DNA of 64,000 nt from Spirochaeta isovalerica (GTDB taxonomy: Bacteria > Spirochaetota > Spirochaetia > DSM-2461). Below, piece after piece: positions 60,576-64,000 of this stretch. The notes under the pieces were generated by a model. It was not told where the DNA came from and searched no databases. It saw nothing but the letters and a program-made list of their open reading frames with translations. The stretch covers positions 1-64,000 of the forward strand of contig NZ_JACHGJ010000007.1 in NCBI RefSeq assembly GCF_014207565.1. The letters run 5' to 3'. A program made the translations under genes and the position numbers. How positions within the stretch are numbered: the first letter of the stretch is position 1; each line of letters opens with the position of its first letter.

Positions 60576-61883
60576 ATGAATGGCATTATTAATATCGGGA
60601 TATTCGGTCTGGGAACTGTCGGGACGGGAGTTTTCTCCATCATCAACAGAAACCGGGAGCTATTTGAAAAGCGCTGCGGATCCAGACTTGTTCTGAAAAA
60701 AGCCGTGGTCTCCAATGTCAATAAAGATAGAGGGATTGATCTGACCGGCGTCGAGCTGAGCAGCGATCCCGCATCCATTCTCGAAGATGATGACATTCAG
60801 ATCGTCATTGAGCTGATCGGAGATCTGGAGCACTCGGAAAAAATCATCACCGAAGCCTTGAAAAAGGGGAAATCGGTCCTGACAGCTAATAAAGCCGTCA
60901 TAGCCAGAAAGTCCCGGGTCATTTTTGATGCGGCTTACCAATCCAGCGCTTTCTTCGGCTATGAAGCTTCCGTCGGTTCGGGCATCCCGGTCATACGTTC
61001 CATCCGGGAAGGTTTTGCCGGTGATACGATCAGTGAGATATCGGGAATCATGAACAGCACGACCAATTACATTCTGACGAAAATGAGCGAAACCGGAGAG
61101 GACTTCGCCGCAGCGCTGAAAGACTCGCAGGAGAAAGGTTATGCCGAACCGGATCCGACTTTTGATATCGAAGGATACGATGCCGCCCATAAACTGATAG
61201 TTCTGATGAATCTCTCTTTCAACAGACTCTTCAAATACGATGATCTTTTCGTCGAGGGGATAACGTCCATAGAAACCATGGATATGGCATACGCCTCGGA
61301 ACTGGGATATAAAATCAAGCACATGGGATGGGCGAAAGAAAGAGAAGGCAAGTACTTCGGCGCCGTTCACCCGGTTCTCGTCCACGAATCGGACAGCATG
61401 GCTTCGGTTGTCGATGCCTTTAACGCCATTACCGTCGATACGGAATTCGGCGGGCCGTTCGTTCTTCACGGGCTGGGAGCGGGATCCCATCCCGCCGCCT
61501 CAGGCGTTATCTGTGATCTGATGGAAGCAGCCCGGGCAATTGAAACGGGTCAGAGCAAAAGCATATATCCCCTGTCTGTGAAATACGAAGATCTGAGAGA
61601 GGGGAAGATAGAACCGATCGGCGATGCGGTCTTCCGCTATTATCTCCGCTTTTCCGTTGAAGATAAGGCGGGGGTCCTGGCGGCTCTGACCACCGTTCTG
61701 GGCGAGAATGATATCAGCATAAGTTCCATGATGCAGAAAGAAGATCCTGAGAATGTGCACTCGGTTCCGATAATAATCGTAACCCATGAAGCGACGGAAA
61801 GGCAGATGCAGGAGGCTCTGGCACAGATTTCAAAGTTGGACTGTATTACAGCTCCCCACAAGCTGCTGAGAATTCGGGATTGA
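60576..61883 (+). CDS. hom: Homoserine dehydrogenase
   Basis: 435 residues. Reduces aspartate semialdehyde to homoserine for methionine and threonine synthesis. NAD(P) motif IFGLGTVGTGVFS, VTANKAVIA, the catalytic segment GYAEPDPTFDIEGYDAAHKL (Lys at the end) and a C-terminal ACT domain (~350-430: RFSVEDKAGVLAAL) for feedback control. Single-function, no aspartokinase fused. GGAGG precedes ATG 60576. It converges with the ROK gene (3 bases between stops). Confidence 0.96.
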   Translation: MNGIINIGIFGLGTVGTGVFSIINRNRELFEKRCGSRLVLKKAVVSNVNKDRGIDLTGVELSSDPASILEDDDIQIVIELIGDLEHSEKIITEALKKGKSVLTANKAVIARKSRVIFDAAYQSSAFFGYEASVGSGIPVIRSIREGFAGDTISEISGIMNSTTNYILTKMSETGEDFAAALKDSQEKGYAEPDPTFDIEGYDAAHKLIVLMNLSFNRLFKYDDLFVEGITSIETMDMAYASELGYKIKHMGWAKEREGKYFGAVHPVLVHESDSMASVVDAFNAITVDTEFGGPFVLHGLGAGSHPAASGVICDLMEAARAIETGQSKSIYPLSVKYEDLREGKIEPIGDAVFRYYLRFSVEDKAGVLAALTTVLGENDISISSMMQKEDPENVHSVPIIIVTHEATERQMQEALAQISKLDCITAPHKLLRIRD

Positions 61884-61886
61884 AAC

Positions 61887-63056
61887 TCAGTAATCGACCA
61901 GCCCGTCTCCGAAGATCCCCTGCCAGATGAGGGCCCCTCTGCTGTGTTCCAGTTCGGGAACCGTGAAAAGCTGGTCCAGAAACATTCCCGCCGCACCGAG
62001 TGCAGGAGACATCTCGTCGCGGCTCATAAGATGAATACCGCAGTCTCTCTGGTTTTTGTAGAGCCAGTTTTTATCAATGACCTCTCGGAACAGCCCCTCC
62101 AGATCGGAAATATGAGAGGGAAGATCGCCGCCCAGAAAGAGGTGCTTGAAGTTGAACACATTGACGAACATGGCAATATGTGAGGCAAGATGATAAAAAA
62201 CCCGTTTCTGCAATTCGGCATCTTTGCCGTAGAGATCCAGTTCCCGGCTGGTCAGGTTTAACTGGTTTACCCTTTCGGGATTATACTCGATAGTCTGAAA
62301 TTCTCCGGCCGTAAACTCCGGTCCGTAATAGAGCTTTTCATTTATCACGATTCCGAACCCGATTCCCAGACTCTCATTATTATCTTCGATTTTCCGGTTT
62401 TCATAATAATTGATATGACAGTAGAGGAAGTTGCTGTATCCTTCCTCTCTGTGGTCGGCCAGTATCCCCCTGGCACAGCAATTGGCATCGTTATCGATGA
62501 AACAGGGAACATCCAGTTCGCTGAAGACTTCCTCTCCGAAACAGTAAGGCTCCTCTTCAATTCCCATTTTTGCCGATTTGAGAATGATCGCCTCTTCGTG
62601 ATTCACGACTCCGGGAATGGCCACTCCAATGCCCAGGAGCCTTTTTTCACCCAGTTCTTTCCTTAATATGCCGTATACGTTGAGAAATTCTTCTTTGATA
62701 TTGCTATGCCGGACATCGAATGGAAAATCGGAGGAGAAAACCGTCCGGGAATGCATATCCTTGAGGACCGCCCTGATTCCGTAAATGTGAAACTCAATAC
62801 CGGCAACAAAACCGAAATCCCCCTGGACTCCCAGGCCGATAGGTTTTCTGCCCGGTTTGATTTTCAGATTCTGCGGTTCCACTTCTTCCACGAGGTTCAG
62901 CTCGATAAGGTGTGCCGTGACAGAGCTCATGGTCGCCTTGTCCATATCGAACTTCCGGCATAATTCTATTCGGCTTATGCCGTGATTCAACCAGATGGCC
63001 CGCAGAACTCTGAGGAGATTATATTGACTTCGCACCTTGCTGTTATTAATCTTCAT
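61887..63056 (-). CDS. ROK-family transcriptional regulator lacking the zinc motif
   Basis: 389 residues. The N-terminal ~80 residues form a winged helix (HGISRIELCRKFDMDKATMSSVTAHLIEL), then a ROK sugar-kinase-like domain (GVAIPGVVNHEEAI, CFIDNDANCCARG, GIGFGIVINEKLYYG). The GxxCxCGxxGC zinc site that marks most ROK proteins is absent; after TAGEFQTIEYNPE the sequence has no Cys cluster. It is likely a repressor for a sugar system. It lies 26 bases downstream of the GH3 gene on the same strand, so it may control that gene. Confidence 0.88.
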   Translation of the reverse strand: MKINNSKVRSQYNLLRVLRAIWLNHGISRIELCRKFDMDKATMSSVTAHLIELNLVEEVEPQNLKIKPGRKPIGLGVQGDFGFVAGIEFHIYGIRAVLKDMHSRTVFSSDFPFDVRHSNIKEEFLNVYGILRKELGEKRLLGIGVAIPGVVNHEEAIILKSAKMGIEEEPYCFGEEVFSELDVPCFIDNDANCCARGILADHREEGYSNFLYCHINYYENRKIEDNNESLGIGFGIVINEKLYYGPEFTAGEFQTIEYNPERVNQLNLTSRELDLYGKDAELQKRVFYHLASHIAMFVNVFNFKHLFLGGDLPSHISDLEGLFREVIDKNWLYKNQRDCGIHLMSRDEMSPALGAAGMFLDQLFTVPELEHSRGALIWQGIFGDGLVDY

Positions 63057-63082
63057 AGATACGCATTATCCCTTAAACCGGT

Positions 63083-64000
63083 TCAATTTACAGAGACAGT
63101 CTCTTTAAGCTGAATATTATCTGATGATGTACCGACAGCAATTGTAAACACTCCGGAATTCATAGTCCACTGCTCCAGGTTTTCATCCCAGAAGCAGAAG
63201 GCGTCCCTCTCCAGAGAAATCCTGACGGTTTTCTCTTCCGCCGGCTTAAGATGTACTTTTTCAAAACCTTTCAGCTCTTTGACCGGACGGATTACGGAGC
63301 TGTCAGATTCTCCCACATAGAGCTGAACAGTCTCAAGACCATCCCGCAATCCCGTATTTTTTATTGTTATATCCACATCACAGCGGAGAGTCCCGCCCTT
63401 TTGCCCGAGGGAGACCTTCAGGCTCTTATACTCAAACTCCGTATAGGAGAGACCGAAGCCGAAAGGATACAGAGGTTCTACCTTCTTGTGTTCATACCAC
63501 CGGTATCCTATGAAGATACCCTCGGAGTATTCGACGGGATAGACAGCATGGGCCTTCTCCCCATCGGGATCCCATCCTTTGTACAGCGACTCGCCTTCGG
63601 GGATATATCCGAAGCCCGGTGAATCGGAGAACTCTTTCTCAATTGTGATGGGCAGTTTTCCCGAAGGATTGATTTTCCCGCTGAGAACCGATGCGACAGC
63701 CCTGTTCCCCTGCTGCCCCCCGTACCAGCAATAGAGTATGGCCGCCGCTTTACCAGACCAGCCTGTCATGCGGACCCCGCCTCCCGCATTGACGAGCACA
63801 ATCGCTTTACTGCTGTTTCCGACAGCCTTAAGGACGCACCGTTCTTCCTCATCGGGGAGATTAAACGACCTGTCGCACCCTTCGCTGTCCATCGTCCCTG
63901 TTGCGATAATGACCGCATCGGCATTCCGCAGCTCCTCATCAGAGGGATTTTTAACATAGCGTATGGATGAACCGAATTCCTCCTTCAGAGCATCGAGCAG
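63083..64000 (-). CDS. Glycoside hydrolase family 3 beta-glucosidase, C-terminal part
   Basis: The frame is open to the right edge, so the N-terminal part with the nucleophile lies outside. The visible ~305 residues contain the GH3 C-terminal domain (GGQQGNRAVASVLSGKINPSGKLP in parts, YPFGFGLSYTEFEY) and a fibronectin III-like end (VDITIKNTG, PVKELKGFEKVHLKPAE). The enzyme removes glucosyl or xylosyl units from oligosaccharides; the exact specificity is unknown. No signal peptide can be judged. A ROK regulator gene follows 26 bases downstream. Confidence 0.93.
   Translation of the reverse strand: MLDALKEEFGSSIRYVKNPSDEELRNADAVIIATGTMDSEGCDRSFNLPDEEERCVLKAVGNSSKAIVLVNAGGGVRMTGWSGKAAAILYCWYGGQQGNRAVASVLSGKINPSGKLPITIEKEFSDSPGFGYIPEGESLYKGWDPDGEKAHAVYPVEYSEGIFIGYRWYEHKKVEPLYPFGFGLSYTEFEYKSLKVSLGQKGGTLRCDVDITIKNTGLRDGLETVQLYVGESDSSVIRPVKELKGFEKVHLKPAEEKTVRISLERDAFCFWDENLEQWTMNSGVFTIAVGTSSDNIQLKETVSVN

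Overview
The window looks like chromosomal DNA of a free-living, fermentative spirochaete (Spirochaetota, Spirochaeta-like). Support for this is a mixture of flagellar (fliS), chemoreceptor and cyclic-di-GMP genes, a bacterial XPB helicase, sugar fermentation genes (xylAB, rbsK, fruK, GH3 glucosidase), an Etf-linked lactate dehydrogenase operon and an [FeFe]-hydrogenase maturase. This is inferred from gene content only; there is no rRNA gene. I see no tRNA, CRISPR array, insertion sequence or phage gene, and no gene-free stretch above 300 bases.

Layout. 1-9.8 kb: the 3' end of a large unrecognised gene with a strong terminator, an antiporter-EIIA fusion, serine dehydratase plus an acetyltransferase-like gene, a minus-strand run fruK / AEC carrier / metallo-hydrolase, a PHP protein and a secreted unknown. 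9.8-17.7 kb: a chemoreceptor, a glycerol-3-phosphate dehydrogenase-type operon (glpA-like, glpB-like, DUF1667) behind a repeat-rich control region, a cyclase-family hydrolase and a lactonase. 17.8-23.5 kb: lactate permease, EtfB, EtfA, FAD lactate dehydrogenase and a TetR regulator, preceded by three tandem operator-like dyads. 23.5-28.5 kb: a minus-strand operon fliS / small helical protein / polA / coaE / SPOR protein behind a sigma-28-like promoter. 28.5-41 kb: a propeller plus degenerate deacetylase, a Fur-family regulator, a TIGR02757 protein, a TPR-GAF-GGDEF protein, a histidine kinase, an orphan amino-acid-type binding lipoprotein, a zinc ribbon, PIN-PhoH, an MFS carrier and a GGDEF protein. 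42-49.6 kb: a ModF-like double ATPase, a tiny gene, a PanE-like reductase, a PAS-GGDEF protein, then XPB and its overlapping partner gene. 49.6-64 kb: hydE, xylose genes with a divergent AraC regulator, a chemoreceptor-like protein ending in PilZ, a membrane protein with a four-cysteine tail, ribokinase, threonine aldolase, a methyltransferase, homoserine dehydrogenase, a ROK regulator and the 3' part of a GH3 glucosidase.

The most interesting items are: (1) XPB and the protein encoded by the overlapping downstream gene carry what look like related copies of one ~85-residue module, recalling the XPB-p52 pair of eukaryotic TFIIH; (2) about ten genes lack a Shine-Dalgarno sequence and have a -10 box only 6-10 bases before the start codon, usually with a -35 box 16-18 bases further up, which points to widespread leaderless transcription; (3) polA and coaE lie in an operon headed by fliS and a flagellar-type promoter; (4) two repeat-based control regions, in front of the lactate and glycerol-phosphate operons.

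Genes that work together: lactate import (LctP) feeds the Etf-linked dehydrogenase; xylose enters through XylA/XylB under the AraC protein; three diguanylate cyclases and one PilZ receptor form part of a cyclic-di-GMP network linked to chemotaxis. Start codons were chosen by Shine-Dalgarno or -10 position and family length, so several differ from the longest open frame.
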